From Auanema rhodensis (lineage: Eukaryota > Nematoda > Chromadorea > Rhabditida > Rhabditidae), in NCBI GenBank assembly GCA_964057225.1, contig OZ059898.1:3658001-3722000 (forward strand): 64,000 bases of DNA, written 5' to 3'. Made by a program: the position numbers and the translations under genes. Positions 24,571-38,610 of this stretch are shown here, one piece after another (within the stretch, counting starts at the first letter, position 1; each line of letters opens with the position of its first letter). The notes beneath the pieces were generated by a model that was given only the letters and a program-made list of their open reading frames with translations, searched no databases and was not told the origin of the DNA.

Positions 24571-26676
24571 GCGCTAGCTTAAAAATGCACCGAGATATCA
24601 ACTGATATAAGTTCACACTTATATCCTCGATTTTCACCCTGAAGGAATAATTTTTTCGTTGAATAACATTGTCCATTGTCTTTGCCTTGAAAAAAAAAAT
24701 CTAAAAACATCTACTTTTTGCTAAATTATTTTGAAATTTTTCGAAAAAATTTTTGTCAAAATGTTTTTGGAAGCAATGTTGAGTGTACATGGAAACTCAA
24801 CATACACTAATGCATCATTTTTCAAACGATCATAACTAATTTTTGTATTAAGCGTTTCTCAATGTAGTATAGTGCATTCGATGCGGATTTTTAAGCTGCG
24901 TCGATCTGTGTGTTCAGATTTGCGCTAGCTTAAAAATGCACCGAGATATCAACTGATATAAGTTCACACTTATATCCTCGATTTTCACCCTGAAGGAATA
25001 ATTTTTTCGTTGAATAACATTGTCCATCGTCTTTGCCTTGAAAAAAAGAATCTAAAAACATCTACTTTTTGCTAAATTATTTTGAAATTTTTCGAAAAAA
25101 TTTTTGTCAAAATGTTTTTGGAAGCAATGTTGAGTGTACATGGAAACTCAACATACACTAATGCATCATTTTTCAAACGATCATAACTAATTTTTGTATC
25201 AAGCGTTTCTCAATGTAGTATAGTGCATTCGATGCGGATTTTTAAGCTGCGTCGATCTGTGTGTTCAGATTTGCGCTAGCTTAAAAATGCACCGAGATAT
25301 CAACTGATATAAGTTTACACTTATATCCTCGATTTTCACCCTAAAGAATTAATTTTTTCGTTGAATAACAATGTCCATCGTCTTTGTCTTGAAAAAAGGA
25401 ATGTAAAAACATCTACTTTTTGCTAAATTATCTGGAAATTTTTCGGGAAAATTTTTGTCAAAATGTTTTTGGAACCAATTTTGAGTGTACATGGAAACTC
25501 AACATACAGTAATGCATCATTTTTTAAACGATCATAACTAATTTTTGTATTGAGCTTTTTTCAGTGTAGTATAGTGCATTCGATGCGGATTTTTAAGCTG
25601 CGTCGATCTCTGTTATCAGATTTGCGCTAGCTTGAAAATACACCGAGATATCAAATGATATAGGTTCACACTTATATCCTCGATTTTCACCCTGAAGAAT
25701 CAATTTTTTCGTTGAATAACAATGTCCATCGTCTTTGTCTTGAAAAAAGGAATCTAAAAACATCTACTTTTTGCTAAATTATCTGGAAATTTTTCGGGAA
25801 AATTTTTGTCAAAATGTTTTTGGAACCAATTTTGAGTGTACATGGAAACTCAACATACAGTAATGCATCATTTTTCAAACGATCATAACTAATTTTTGTA
25901 TTGAGCTTTTCTCAGTGTAGTATAGTGCATTCGATGCGGATTTTTAAGCTGCGTCGATCTCTGTTATCAGATTTGCGCTAGCTTGAAAATGCACCGAGAT
26001 ATCAACTGATATAGGTTCACACTTATATCCTCGATTTTCACCCTGAAGAATTAATTTTTTCGTTGAATAACAATGTCCATCGTCTTTGTCTTGAAAAAAG
26101 GAATGTAAAAACATCTACTTTTTGCTAAATTATCTGGAAATTTTTCGGGAAAATTTTTGTCAAAATGTTTTTGGAACTAATTTTGAGTGTACATGGAAAC
26201 TCAACATACAGTAATGCATCATTTTTCAAACGATCATAACTAATTTTTGTATTGAGCTTTTCTCAATGTAATATAGTGCATTCGATGCGGATTTTTAAGC
26301 TGCGTCGATCTTTGTTATTAGATTTGCGCTAGCTCGAAAATGCACCGAGATATCAACTGATATATGTTCACACTTATATCCTCGATTTTCACCCTGAAGA
26401 ATTAATTTTTTCGTTGAATAACAATGTCCATCGTCTTTGTCTTGAAAAAAGGAATCTAAAAACATCTACTTTTTGCTAAATTATCTGGAAATTTTTCGGG
26501 AAAATTTTTGTCAAAATGTTTTTGGAAGCAATGTTGAGTGTACATGGAAACTCAACATACACTAATGCATCATTTTTCAAACGATCATAACTAGTTTTTG
26601 TATTAAGCGTTTTTCAATGTAGTAGAGTGCATTCGATGCGGATTTTTAAGCTGCGTCGATCTTTGTTATCAGATTT
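24571..26676 (+). repeat. Units 71-76: repeated divergent B pair, then g, f, h, i
   Basis: Units 71-74 (24571-25974) repeat units 63-66 (21763-23166) at 2808 bp, including the long A run gaaaaaaaaaatc and the chimeric unit that joins a family B start to subtype g. Units 73-76 at the same time are the start of the second copy of the 11-unit duplication. Unit 75 ends gatctttgttattag where its partner unit 56 ends gatctgtgttattag. Confidence 0.88.
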
Positions 26677-29133
26677 GCGCTAGCTTAAAAATGCACCGAG
26701 ATATCAACTGCTATAAGTTCACACTTATATCCTCGATTTTCACCCTGAAGAAATAATTTTTTCGTTGAATAACATTGTCCATCGTCTTTGCCTTGAAAAA
26801 AGGAATTTAAAAACATCTACTTTTTGCTAAATTATTTTGAAATTTTTCGAAAAAATTTTTGTCAAAATGTTTTTGGAAGCAATGTTGAGTGTACATGGAA
26901 ACTCAACATACCCTAATGCATCATTTTTCAAACGATCATAACTAATTTTTGTTTCAAGCGTTTCTCAATGTAGTATAGTGCATTCGATGCGGATTGTTAA
27001 GCTGCGTCGATCTGTGTGATCAGATTTGCGCTAGCTTAAAAATGCACCGAGATATCAACTGATATAAGTTTACACTTATATCCTCGATTTTCACCCTAAA
27101 GAATTAATTTTTTCGTTGAATAACATTGTCTATCGTCTTTGCCTTGAAAAATGGAATCTAAAAACATTTACTTTTTGCTAAATTTATTTGAAATTTTTAG
27201 AAAAAATTTTTGTCAAAATGTTTTTGGAAGCAATGTTGAGTGTACATGGAAACTCAACATACCCTAATGCATCATTTTTCAAACGATCATAACTAATTTT
27301 TGTTTCAAGCGTTTCTCAATGTAGTATAGTGCATTCGATGCGGATTTTTAAGCTGCGTCGATCTGTGTTATCAGATTTGCGCTAGCTTAAAAATGCACCG
27401 AGATATCAACTGATATAAGTTTACACTTATATCCTCGATTTTCACCCTAAAGAATTAATTTTTTCGTTGAATAACATTGTCTATCGTCTTTGCCTTGAAA
27501 AATGGAATCTAAAAACATTTACTTTTTGCTAAATTTATTTGAAATTTTTAGAAAAAATTTTTGTCAAAATGTTTTTGGAAGCAATGTTGAGTGTACATGG
27601 AAACTCAACATACACTAATGCATCATTTTTCAAACGATCATAACTAATTTTTGTATTAAGCGTTTCTCAATGTAGTATAGTGCATTCGATGCGGATTTTT
27701 AAGCTGCGTCGATCTGTGTGATCAGATTTGCGCTAGCTTAAAAATGCACCGAGATATCAACTGATATAAGTTCACACTTATATCCTCGATTTTCACCCTA
27801 AAGAATTAATTTTTTCGTTGAATAACATTGTCTATCGTCTTTGCCTTGAAAAATGGAATCTAAAAACATCTACTTTTTGCTAAATTTATTTGAAATTTTT
27901 CGAAAAAATTTTTGTCAAAATGTTTTTGGAAGCAATGTTGAGTGTACATGGAAACTCAACATACACTAATGCATCATTTTTCAAACGATCATAACTAATT
28001 TTTGTATCAAGCGTTTCTCAATGTAGTATAGTGCATTCGATGCGGATTTTTAAGCTGCGTCGATCTGTGTGTTCAGATTTGCGCTAGCTTAAAAATGCAC
28101 CGAGATATCAACTGATATAAGTTCACACTTATATCCTCCATTTTCACCCTAAAGAATTAATTTTTTCGTTGAATAACATTGTCTATCGTCTTTGCCTTGA
28201 AAAATGGAATCTAAAAACATCTACTTTTTGCTAAATTATTTTGAAATTTTTCGAAAAAATTTTTGTCAAAATGTTTTTGGAAGCAATGTTGAGTGTACAT
28301 GGAAACTCAACATACACTAATGCATCATTTTTCAAACGATCATAACTAATTTTTGTATCAAGCGTTTCTCAATGTAGTATAGTGCATTCGATGCGGATTT
28401 TTAAGCTGCGTCGATCTGTGTGTTCAGATTTGCGCTAGCTTAAAAATGCACCGAGATATCAACTGATATAAGTTCACACTTATATCCTCGATTTTCACCC
28501 TGAAGGAATAATTTTTTCGTTGAATAACATTGTCCATTGTCTTTGCCTTGAAAAAAAGAATCTAAAAACATCTACTTTTTGCTAAATTATTTTGAAATTT
28601 TTCGAAAAAATTTTTGTCAAAATGTTTTTGGAAGCAATGTTGAGTGTACATGGAAACTCAACATACACTAATGCATCATTTTTCAAACGATCATAACTAA
28701 TTTTTGTATTAAGCGTTTCTCAATGTAGTATAGTGCATTCGATGCGGATTTTTAAGCTGCGTCGATCTGTGTGTTCAGATTTGCGCTAGCTTAAAAATGC
28801 ACCGAGATATCAACTGATATAAGTTCACACTTATATCCTCGATTTTCACCCTGAAGGAATAATTTTTTCGTTGAATAACATTGTCCATCGTCTTTGCCTT
28901 GAAAAAAAGAATCTAAAAACATCTACTTTTTGCTAAATTATTTTGAAATTTTTCGAAAAAATTTTTGTCAAAATGTTTTTGGAAGCAATGTTGAGTGTAC
29001 ATGGAAACTCAACATACACTAATGCATCATTTTTCAAACGATCATAACTAATTTTTGTATCAAGCGTTTCTCAATGTAGTATAGTGCATTCGATGCGGAT
29101 TTTTAAGCTGCGTCGATCTGTGTGTTCAGATTT
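25273..29133 (+). repeat. Right copy of the 11-unit (3861-bp) segmental duplication
   Basis: Units 73-83 match units 54-64. Differences I noted: the B-type gcttaaaa start of unit 73, the ctttgttattag end of unit 75, cctccattttc near 28136 in place of cctcgattttc, and gaaaaaaagaatc in unit 82 against gaaaaaaaaaatc in unit 63. The copy runs without a break into main family B at 29134, whereas the left copy runs into a family A patch at 22465. Confidence 0.9.
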
Positions 29134-31590
29134 GCGCTAGCTTAAAAATGCACCGAGATATCAACTGATATAAGTTCACACTTATATCCTCGATTTTCAC
29201 CCTGAAGGAATAATTTTTTCGTTGAATAACATTGTCCATCGTCTTTGCCTTGAAAAAAGGAATCTAAAAACATCTACTTTTTGCTAAATTATTTTGAAAT
29301 TTTTCGAAAAAATTTTTGTCAAAATGTTTTTGGAAGCAATGTTGAGTGTACATGGAAACTCAACATACACTAATGCATCATTTTTCAAACGATCATAACT
29401 AATTTTTGTATTAAGCGTTTCTCAATGTAGTATAGTGCATTCGATGCGGATTTTTAAGCTGCGTCGATCTGTGTTATCAGATTTGCGCTAGCTTAAAAAT
29501 GCACCGAGATATCAACTGATATAAGTTCACACTTATATCCTCGATTTTCACCCTGAAGGAATAATTTTTTCGTTGAATAACATTGTCCATCGTCTTTGCC
29601 TTGAAAAAAGGAATCTAAAAACATCTACTTTTTGCTAAATTATCTTGAAATTTTTCGAAAAAATTTTTGTCAAAATGTTTTTGGAAGCATTGTTGAGTGT
29701 ACATGGAAACTCAACATACACTAATGCATCATTTTTCAAACGATCATAACTAATTTTTGTATTAAGCGTTTCTCAATGTAGTATAGTGCATTCGATGCGG
29801 ATTTTTAAGCTGCGTCGATCTCTGTTATCAGATTTGCGCTAGCTTAAAAATGCACCGAGATATCAACTGATATAAGTTCACACTTATATCCTCGATTTTC
29901 ACCCTGAAGGAATAATTTTTTCGTTGAATAACATTGTCCATCGTCTTTGCCTTGAAAAAAGGAATCTAAAAACATCCACTTTTTGCTAAATTATTTTGAA
30001 ATTTTTCGAAAAAATTTTTGTCAAAATGTTTTTGGAAGCATTGTTGAGTGTACATGGAAACTCAACATACACTAATGCATCATTTTTCAAACGATCATAA
30101 CTAATTTTTGTATTAAGCGTTTCTCAATGTAGTATAGTGCATTCGATGCGGATTTTTAAGCTGCGTCGATCTGTGGTATCAGATTTGCGCTAGCTTAAAA
30201 ATGCACCGAGATATCAACTGATATAAGTTCACACTTATATCCTCGATTTTCACCCTGAAGGAATAATTTTTTCGTTGAATAACATTGTCCATCGTCTTTG
30301 CCTTGAAAAAAGGAATCTAAAAACATCTACTTTTTGCTAAATTATTTTGAAATTTTTCGAAAAAATTTTTGTCAAAATGTTTTTGGAAGCAATGTTGAGT
30401 GTACATGGAAACTCAACATACACTAATGCATCATTTTTCAAACGATCATAACTAATTTTTGTATTAAGCGTTTCTCAATGTAGTATAGTGCATTCGATGC
30501 GGATTTTTAAGCTGCGTCGATCTGTGTTATCAGATTTGCGCTAGCTTAAAAATGCACCGAGATATCAACTGATATAAGTTCACACTTATATCCTCGATTT
30601 TCACCCTGAAGGAATAATTTTTTCGTTGAATAACATTGTCCATCGTCTTTGCCTTGAAAAAAGGAATCTAAAAACATCTACTTTTTGCTAAATTATCTTG
30701 AAATTTTTCGAAAAAATTTTTGTCAAAATGTTTTTGGAAGCATTGTTGAGTGTACATGGAAACTCAACATACACTAATGCATCATTTTTCAAACGATCAT
30801 AACTAATTTTTGTATTAAGCGTTTCTCAATGTAGTATAGTGCATTCGATGCGGATTTTTAAGCTGCGTCGATCTCTGTTATCAGATTTGCGCTAGCTTAA
30901 AAATGCACCGAGATATCAACTGATATAAGTTCACACTTATATCCTCGATTTTCACCCTGAAGGAATAATTTTTTCGTTGAATAACATTGTCCATCGTCTT
31001 TGCCTTGAAAAAAGGAATCTAAAAACATCCACTTTTTGCTAAATTATTTTGAAATTTTTCGAAAAAATTTTTGTCAAAATGTTTTTGGAAGCATTGTTGA
31101 GTGTACATGGAAACTCAACATACACTAATGCATCATTTTTCAAACGATCATAACTAATTTTTGTATTAAGCGTTTCTCAATGTAGTATAGTGCATTCGAT
31201 GCGGATTTTTAAGCTGCGTCGATCTGTGTTATCAGATTTGCGCTAGCTTAAAAATGCACCGAGATATCAACTAATATAAGTTCACACTTATATCCTCGAT
31301 TTTCACCCTGAAGGAATAATTTTTTCGTTGAATAACATTGTCCATCGTCTTTGCCTTGAAAAAAGGAATCTAAAAACATCTACTTTTTGCTAAATTATTT
31401 TGAAATTTTTCGAAAAAATTTTTGTCAAAATGTTTTTGGAAGCAATGTTGAGTGTACATGGAAACTCAACATACACTAATGCATCATTTTTCAAACGATC
31501 ATAACTTATTTTTGTATTAAGCGTTTCTCATTGTAGTATAGTGCATTCGATGCGGATTTTTAAGCTGCGTCGATCTGTGTTATCAGATTT
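29134..31590 (+). repeat. Main family B with trimer HOR (1053 bp)
   Basis: Units 84-86 and 87-89 have the same order: a unit with attttga and caatgttg; a unit with atcttga, cattgttg and a ctctg end; and a unit with acatccac and cattgttg. They share gaaggaataatt, cattgtcc, tgccttg, cgaaaaaa, cactaatg and tattaagcg. Unit 86 ends with a private gtggtatcag. Unit 90 (31240) introduces aactaatataag, aacttattt and tctcattgtag, which spread through the next block. Confidence 0.88.
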
Positions 31591-34500
31591 GCGCTAGCTT
31601 GAAAATGCACCGAGATATCAAATGATATAGGTTCACACTTATATGCTCGATTTTCACCCTGAAGAATTAATTTTTTCGTTGAATAACATTGTCCATCGTC
31701 TTTGCCTTGAAAAAAGGAATCTAAAAACATCCACTTTTTGCTAAATTATTTTGAAATTTTTCGAAAAAATTTTTGTCAAAATGTTTTTGGAAGCATTGTT
31801 GAGTGTACATGGAAACTCAACATACACTAATGCATCATTTTTCAAACGATCATAACTAATTTTTGTATTAAGCGTTTCTCAATGTAGTATAGTGCATTCG
31901 ATGCGGATTTTTAAGCTGCGTCGATCTGTGTTATCAGATTTGAGTTAGCTTAAAAATGCACCGAGATATCAACTGATATAAGTTCACACTTATATCCTCG
32001 ATTTTCACCCTGAAGGAATAATTTTTTCGTTGAATAACATTGTCCATCGTCTTTGCCTTGAAAAAAGGAATCTAAAAACATCCACTTTTTGCTAAATTAT
32101 TTTGAAATTTTTCGAAAAAATTTTTGTCAAAATGTTTTTGGAAGCATTGTTGAGTGTACATGGAAACTCAACATACACTAATGCATCATTTTTCAAACGA
32201 TCATAACTAATTTTTGTATTAAGCGTTTCTCAATGTAGTATAGTGCATTCGATGCGGATTTTTAAGCTGCGTCGATCTGTGTTATCAGATTTGAGTTAGC
32301 TTAAAAATGCACCGAGATATCAACTGATATAAGTTCACACTTATATCCTCGATTTTCACCCTGAAGGAATAATTTTTTCGTTGAATAACATTGTCCATCG
32401 TCTTTGCCTTGAAAAAAGGAATCTAAAAACATCTACTTTTTGCTAAATTATCTTGAAATTTTTCGAAAAAATTTTTGTCAAAATGTTTTTGGAAGCATTG
32501 TTGAGTGTACATGGAAACTCAACATACACTAATGCATCATTTTTCAAACGATCATAACTAATTTTTGTATTAAGCGTTTCTCAATGTAGTATAGTGCATT
32601 CGATGCGGATTTTTAAGCTGCGTCGATCTGTGTTATCAGATTTGCGCTAGCTTGAAAATGCACCGAGATATCAAATGATATAGGTTCACACTTATATCCT
32701 CGATTTTCACCCTGAAGAATTAATTTTTTCGTTGAATAACATTGTCCATCGTCTTTGCCTTGAAAAAAGGAATCTAAAAACATCTACTTTTTGCTAAATT
32801 ATCTTGAAATTTTTCGAAAAAATTTTTGTCAAAATGTTTTTGGAAGCATTGTTGAGTGTACATGGAAACTCAACATACACTAATGCATCATTTTTCAAAC
32901 GATCATAACTAATTTTTGTATTAAGCGTTTCTCAATGTAGTATAGTGCATTCGATGCGGATTTTTAAGCTGCGTCGATCTGTGTTATCAGATTTGCGCTA
33001 GCTTAAAAATGCACCGAGATATCAACTAATATAAGTTCACACTTATATCCTCGATTTTCACCCTGAAGGAATAATTTTTTCGTTGAATAACATTGTCCAT
33101 CGTCTTTGCCTTGAAAAAAGGAATCTAAAAACATCTACTTTTTGCTAAATTATTTTGAAATTTTTCGAAAAAATTTTTGTCAAAATGTTTTTGGAAGCAA
33201 TGTTGAGTGTACATGGAAACTCAACATACACTAATGCATCATTTTTCAAACGATCATAACTTATTTTTGTATTAAGCGTTTCTCATTGTAGTATAGTGCA
33301 TTCGATGCGGATTTTTAAGCTGCGTCGATCTGTGTTATCAGATTTGCGCTAGCTTAAAAATGCACCGAGATATCAACTGATATAAGTTCACACTTATATC
33401 CTCGATTTTCACCCTGAAGGAATAATTTTTTCGTTGAATAACATTGTCCATCGTCTTTGCCTTGAAAAAAGGAATCTAAAAACATCTACTTTTTGCTAAA
33501 TTATCTTGAAATTTTTCGAAAAAATTTTTGTCAAAATGTTTTTGGAAGCATTGTTGAGTGTACATGGAAACTCAACATACACTAATGCATCATTTTTCAA
33601 ACGATCATAACTAATTTTTGTATTAAGCGTTTCTCAATGTAGTATAGTGCATTCGATGCGGATTTTTAAGCTGCGTCGATCTGTGTTATCAGATTTGCGC
33701 TAGCTTAAAAATGCACCGAGATATCAACTAATATAAGTTCACACTTATATCCTCGATTTTCACCCTGAAGGAATAATTTTTTCGTTGAATAACATTGTCC
33801 ATCGTCTTTGCCTTGAAAAAAGGAATCTAAAAACATCTACTTTTTGCTAAATTATTTTGAAATTTTTCGAAAAAATTTTTGTCAAAATGTTTTTGGAAGC
33901 AATGTTGAGTGTACATGGAAACTCAACATACACTAATGCATCATTTTTCAAACGATCATAACTTATTTTTGTATTGAGCTTTTCTCAGTGTAGTATAGTG
34001 CATTCGATGCGGATTTTTAAGCTGCGTCGATCTGTGTTATCAGATTTGCGCTAGCTTAAAAATGCACCGAGATATCAACTAATATAAGTTCACACTTATA
34101 TCCTCGATTTTCACCCTGAAGGAATAATTTTTTCGTTGAATAACATTGTCCATCGTCTTTGCCTTGAAAAAAGGAATCTAAAAACATCTACTTTTTGCTA
34201 AATTATCTTGAAATTTTTCGAAAAAATTTTTGTCAAAATGTTTTTGGAAGCATTGTTGAGTGTACATGGAAACTCAACATACACTAATGCATCATTTTTC
34301 AAACGATCATAACTAATTTTTGTATTAAGCGTTTCTCAATGTAGTATAGTGCATTCGATGCGGATTTTTAAGCTGCGTCGATCTGTGTTATCAGATTTGC
34401 GCTAGCTTAAAAATGCACCGAGATATCAACTAATATAAGTTCACACTTATATCCTCGATTTTCACCCTGAAGGAATAATTTTTTCGTTGAATAACATTGT

Positions 34501-34749
34501 CCATCGTCTTTGCCTTGAAAAAAGGAATCTAAAAACATCTACTTTTTGCTAAATTATTTTGAAATTTTTCGAAAAAATTTTTGTCAAAATGTTTTTGGAA
34601 GCAATGTTGAGTGTACATGGAAACTCAACATACACTAATGCATCATTTTTCAAACGATCATAACTTATTTTTGTATTAAGCGTTTCTCATTGTAGTATAG
34701 TGCATTCGATGCGGATTTTTAAGCTGCGTCGATCTGTGTTATCAGATTT
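31591..34749 (+). repeat. Family B, units 91-99
   Basis: Units with aactaatataag, aacttattt and cattgtag (32995, 33697, 34399) are interspersed with cattgttg units (33346, 34048). Units 91 and 94 (31591, 32644) have a family A left end (gcttgaaaa, aaatgatatagg, gaagaattaatt) on a B body, and unit 91 has a private tatgctcg. Units 92-93 (31942, 32293) share a private gagttagctt start. Unit 97 (33697) switches to the A tail tattgagc...cagtg in its last third. Confidence 0.87.
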
Positions 34750-37700
34750 GCGCTAGCTTAAAAATGCACCGAGATATCAACTAATATAAGTTCACACTTA
34801 TATCCTCGATTTTCACCCTGAAGGAATAATTTTTTCGTTGAATAACATTGTCCATCGTCTTTGCCTTGAAAAAAGGAATCTAAAAACATCTACTTTTTGC
34901 TAAATTATTTTGAAATTTTTCGAAAAAATTTTTGTCAAAATGTTTTTGGAAGCAATTTTGAGTGTACATGGAAACTCAACATACAGTAATGCATCATTTT
35001 TCAAACGATCATAACTAATTTTTGTATTGAGCTTTTCTCAGTGTAGTATAGTGCATTCGATGCGGATTTTTAAGCTGCGTCGATCTGTGTTATCAGATTT
35101 GCGCTAGCTTAAAAATGCACCGAGATATCAACTAATATAAGTTCACACTTATATCCTCGATTTTCACCCTGAAGGAATAATTTTTTCGTTGAATAACATT
35201 GTCCATCGTCTTTGCCTTGAAAAAAGGAATCTAAAAACATCTACTTTTTGCTAAATTATCTTGAAATTTTTCGAAAAAATTTTTGTCAAAATGTTTTTGG
35301 AAGCATTGTTGAGTGTACATGGAAACTCAACATACACTAATGCATCATTTTTCAAACGATCATAACTAATTTTTGTATTAAGCGTTTCTCATTGTAGTAT
35401 AGTGCATTCGATGCGGATTTTTAAGCTGCGTCGATCTGTGTTATCAGATTTGCGCTAGCTTAAAAATGCACCGAGATATCAACTGATATAAGTTCACACT
35501 TATATCCTCGATTTTCACCCTGAAGGAATAATTTTTTCGTTGAATAACATTGTCCATCGTCTTTGCCTTGAAAAAAGGAATCTAAAAACATCTACTTTTT
35601 GTGAAATTATTCGGAAATTTTTCGGGAAAATTTTTGTCAAAATGTTTTTGGAACTAATTTTGAGTGTACATGGAAACTCAACATACAGTAATGCATCATT
35701 TTTCAAACGATCATAACTAATTTTTGTATTGAGCTTTTCTTAATGTAGTATAGTGCATTCGATGCGGATTTTTAAGCTGCGTCGATCTGTGTTATCAGAT
35801 TTGCGCTAGCTTAAAAATGCACCGAGATATCAACTAATATAAGTTCACACTTATATCCTCGATTTTCACCCTGAAGGAATAATTTTTTCGTTGAATAACA
35901 TTGTCCATCGTCTTTGCCTTGAAAAAAGGAATCTAAAAACATCTACTTTTTGCTAAATTATTTTGAAATTTTTCGAAAAAATTTTTGTCAAAATGTTTTT
36001 GGAAGCAATGTTGAGTGTACATGGAAACTCAACATACACTAATGCATCATTTTTCAAACGATCATAACTAATTTTTGTATTAAGCGTTTCTCAATGTAGT
36101 ATAGTGCATTCGATGCGGATTTTTAAGCTGCGTCGATCTCTGTTATCAGATTTGCGCTAGCTTAAAAATGCACCGAGATATCAACTGATATAAGTTCACA
36201 CTTATATCCTCGATTTTCACCCTGAAGGAATAATTTTTTCGTTGAATAACATTGTCCATCGTCTTTGCCTTGAAAAAAGGAATCTAAAAACATCCACTTT
36301 TTGCTAAATTATTTTGAAATTTTTCGAAAAAATTTTTGTCAAAATGTTTTTGGAAGCATTGTTGAGTGTACATGGAAACTCAACATACAGTAATGCATCA
36401 TTTTTCAAACGATCATAACTAATTTTTGTATCGAGCTTTTCTCAGTGTAGTATAGTGCATTCGATGCGGATTTTTAAGCTGCGTCGATCTGTGTTATCAG
36501 ATTTGCGCTAGCTTAAAAATGCACCGAGATATCAAATGATATAGGTTCACACTTATATCCTCGATTTTCACCCTGAAGGAATAATTTTTTCGTTGAATAA
36601 CATTGTCCATCGTCTTTGCCTTGAAAAAAGGAATCTAAAAACATCTACTTTTTGCTAAATTATCTGGAAATTTTTCGAAAAAATTTTTGTCAAAATGTTT
36701 TTGGAAGCATTGTTGAGTGTACATGGAAACTCAACATACAGTAATGCATCATTTTTCAAACGATCATAACTAATTTTTGTATCGAGCTTTTCTCAGTGTA
36801 GTATAGTGCATTCGATGCGGATTTTTAAGCTGCGTCGATCTGTGTTATTAGATTTGCGCTAGCTCGAAAATGCACCGAGATATCAAATGATATAGGTTCA
36901 CACTTATATCCTCGATTTTCACCCTGAAGAATTAATTTTTTCGTTGAATAACAATGTCCATCGTCTTTGTCTTGAAAAAAGGAATCTAAAAACATCTACT
37001 TTTTGTGAAATTATTCGGAAATTTTTCGGGAAAATTTTTGTCAAAATGTTTTTGGAACTAATTTTGAGTGTACATGGAAACTCAACATACAGTAATGCAT
37101 CATTTTTCAAACGATCATAACTAATTTTTGTATTAAGCGTTTCTCAATGTAGTATAGTGCATTCGATGCGGATTTTTAAGCTGCGTCGATCTCTGTTATC
37201 AGATTTGCGCTAGCTTAAAAATGCACCGAGATATCAACTGATATAAGTTCACACTTATATCCTCGATTTTCACCCTGAAGGAATAATTTTTTCGTTGAAT
37301 AACATTGTCCATCGTCTTTGCCTTGAAAAAAGGAATCTAAAAACATCCACTTTTTGCTAAATTATTTTGAAATTTTTCGAAAAAATTTTTGTCAAAATGT
37401 TTTTGGAAGCATTGTTGAGTGTACATGGAAACTCAACATACACTAATGCATCATTTTTCAAACGATCATAACTAATTTTTGTATTAAGCGTTTCTCAATG
37501 TAGTATAGTGCATTCGATGCGGATTTTTAAGCTGCGTCGATCTGTGTTATCAGATTTGCGCTAGCTTAAAAATGCACCGAGATATCAACTGATATAAGTT
37601 CACACTTATATCCTCGATTTTCACCCTGAAGGAATAATTTTTTCGTTGAATAACATTGTCCATCGTCTTTGCCTTGAAAAAAGGAATCTAAAAACATCTA

Positions 37701-38610
37701 CTTTTTGCTAAATTATCTGGAAATTTTTCGAAAAAATTTTTGTCAAAATGTTTTTGGAAGCATTGTTGAGTGTACATGGAAACTCAACATACAGTAATGC
37801 ATCATTTTTCAAACGATCATAACTAATTTTTGTATTAAGCTTTTCTCAGTGTAGTATAGTGCATTCGATGCGGATTTTTAAGCTGCGTCGATCTGTGTTA
37901 TTAGATTTGCGCTAGCTCGAAAATGCACCGAGATATCAAATGATATAGGTTCACACTTATATCCTCGATTTTCACCCTGAAGAATTAATTTTTTCGTTGA
38001 ATAACAATGTCCATCGTCTTTGTCTTGAAAAAAGGAATCTAAAAACATCTACTTTTTGTGAAATTATTCGGAAATTTTTCGGGAAAATTTTTGTCAAAAT
38101 GTTTTTGGAACTAATTTTGAGTGTACATGGAAACTCAACATACAGTAATGCATCATTTTTCAAACGATCATAACTAATTTTTGTATTGAGCTTTTCTTAA
38201 TGTAGTATAGTGCATTCGATGCGGATTTTTAAGCTGCGTCGATCTCTGTTATCAGATTTGCGCTAGCTTGAAAATGCACCGAGATATCAAATGATATAGG
38301 TTCACACTTATATCCTCGATTTTCACCCTGAAGAATTAATTTTTTCGTTGAATAACAATGTCCATCGTCTTTGTCTTGAAAAAAGGAATCTAAAAACATC
38401 TACTTTTTGTGAAATTATTCGGAAATTTTTCGGGAAAATTTTTGTCAAAATGTTTTTGGAACTAATTTTGAGTGTACATGGAAACTCAACATACAGTAAT
38501 GCATCATTTTTCAAACGATCATAACTAATTTTTGTATTGAGCTTTTCTTAATGTAGTATAGTGCATTCGATGCGGATTTTTAAGCTGCGTCGATCTGTGT
38601 TATCAGATTT
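34750..38610 (+). repeat. A/B mosaic zone, units 100-110
   Basis: Most units here are chimeric. Unit 100 has a B left and A right side. Unit 102 (35452) is B to about ctacttt, then a-type (gtgaaattattcgg, cggg) with cttaatg. Units 104 and 105 are B to cattgttg, then A from cagtaat. Unit 106 (36856) is A with a B tail. Unit 108 (37558) is mixed in its tail. Units 109-110 are pure family A, with ggaactaatttt and cttaatgtag. The zone marks the change from main B on the left to A on the right. Confidence 0.86.
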
